Below are positions 63,111-64,000 of a stretch of 64,000 bases of DNA, piece after piece (the stretch's first letter is position 1; each line of letters opens with the position of its first letter). This DNA comes from Bicyclus anynana (Eukaryota; Arthropoda; Insecta; Lepidoptera; Nymphalidae): contig NC_069099.1 in the NCBI RefSeq assembly GCF_947172395.1, positions 9,801,740-9,865,739 of the forward strand, in the 5' to 3' direction. Made by a program: the position numbers and the translations under genes. Under the pieces are notes generated by a model that saw nothing but the letters and a program-made list of their open reading frames with translations, ran no database searches and was not told the origin of the DNA.

Positions 63111-64000
63111 TGTGACGACTCTAAGTCTTACATACTATATAGATATAATACAAATTATGCATACTTATTAACTTAATAGGTGCTCAGAAAAAAAAAAAAA
63201 ATAGATTTTCATCAAAATAAGCTCAGTACATGAGATTAATGATAAATCACTGGAAAAAATATTATTTGGAAATCTTTCATTTTTCATTGGCAGATGACGC
63301 CGGGAGCATGTTTACTACTTTACTGGGAGCATGCGGGCTGACGCCTGTGGCGCTTTCAGTATGAATAGCTAGAGCAGCTGGCTGAATGCTTGATGTATTC
63401 TACTCGTGCTTTTCCATCGTATGATGGAAGCATAGTACGAAGTCGGTTGTTTGGGCGACCAGTAGGGACTTTTATGGAAAATGATGATGAAGCCAGGAGT
63501 GTCTTCTCATGAGGGGAACTCCTTGATGCTTAAGAGCATATATGTGAACCTTTACATAGTTATTGAGTTCTAATGGCATATTATTTATACACAGGGCCGA
63601 GCGGCCTATGGTGTGAAATTTGACTTATGAGTCAAAATGATGATGCAGCCAGGAGTGTTTTTGCATGAAGGAACTCCTTAATGCTTAAGAGCATGTATGT
63701 GAAACTTTACATACTAATTACCTTCTGATGGCTTATTAATTATACACAGGGCCGAGCGGCCTATGGTGTGAAATCTTTTAGATTTCTTTCGAACGCATTA
63801 CACTCTCTTGAGAGTAATGGATACTCTGAAAGTTAAGACTACTAGCTAGAGGCTAGGCCTGTTACACTAGTTATACAGTGATGCTTTGTTCTGCTTGATA
63901 TAAAGATGATAGTGGAAGCTAGGCCTGTATTTATACGGTGTTTACAGTGTGCTTTGCTCTACTAGTCGTCTGACAATCAGTTATCAATCCACTATGTGGA
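63111..64000 (+). repeat. 3' LTR, truncated by the window end
   Basis: It is essentially identical to 60727-61617 with the two differences named above. Confidence 0.85.

Larger units (their letters stand above)
60727..64000 (+). mobile_element. Non-autonomous LTR-type retrotransposon (runs off the window)
   Basis: Direct repeats starting tgtgacgactctaag occur at 60727 and 63111. Over the 890 bp that can be compared I saw only one substitution (about 61129 versus 63513) and one A-run length change (15 versus 14 As), so the insertion looks recent. The first repeat is followed by a primer-binding-like site and 0.8 kb of internal sequence with no gag or pol. The superfamily is not resolved. The 3' LTR end and target duplication lie outside the window. 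Confidence 0.75.

Overview
The window is eukaryotic and is almost certainly from a moth or butterfly (Lepidoptera). It is clearly AT-rich. It has no operon-like gene packing, no rRNA, no recognisable host gene with a full exon structure and no CRISPR array. Almost every recognisable segment is an interspersed repeat of a type typical of lepidopteran genomes. I could not determine the species.

The one large coding region (about 14.97-17.97 kb, + strand) is a non-LTR retrotransposon of the RTE-like endonuclease/reverse-transcriptase type. It is bounded by a perfect 9-bp target-site duplication and is broken by a one-base frameshift, an in-frame deletion in the RT and damage to the first endonuclease motif. 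At least ten short 3' pieces of the same family are scattered on both strands, and two pieces come from a related second family. Other non-LTR elements are present only as short ORF-end fragments: about 0.2, 13.0, 21.4, 23.6, 29.8 and 31.0 kb.

Repeat families named in the entries. SINE-A is a tRNA-derived SINE whose body carries the ggaggtgcatgcccc and cacgtgatatttaa blocks. SINE-B is tRNA-derived, with a box read as cccacaactggaaaatat. SINE-C is tRNA-derived, with the ccaagcgatttagcgttccg block and a poly-A tail. SINE-D ends in a block like taaaataagctgacgatg. R1 starts actagcggacgcccgcgac and ends ctttataatattagta. R2 carries gcggtttcacccgcg and cacaaataacgtgac blocks. Several are nested (SINE-A in SINE-B at 4.0 kb, an RTE at the edge of a SINE-A at 14.97 kb, a non-LTR tail in a SINE-A at 12.9 kb).

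Foldback and MITE-like elements occur at about 1.2, 12.2, 20.3, 34.9, 36.8, 44.7, 45.05, 53.3, 56.0-56.6 and 59.5 kb. Several nearly perfect hairpins (19.16, 28.4, 30.9, 60.56 kb) are not explained by a known element boundary.

The right end (60.7 kb to the edge) holds a young non-autonomous LTR-type element. Two nearly identical copies of a TGTGACGACT-starting repeat lie 2,383-2,384 bp apart. A primer-binding-site-like sequence follows the first, and only about 0.8 kb of non-coding internal sequence lies between them. The second LTR is cut by the window end. Two very weak candidates for host exons (48.1 and 51.0 kb, minus strand) are the only hints that the region could be intronic or near a host gene.
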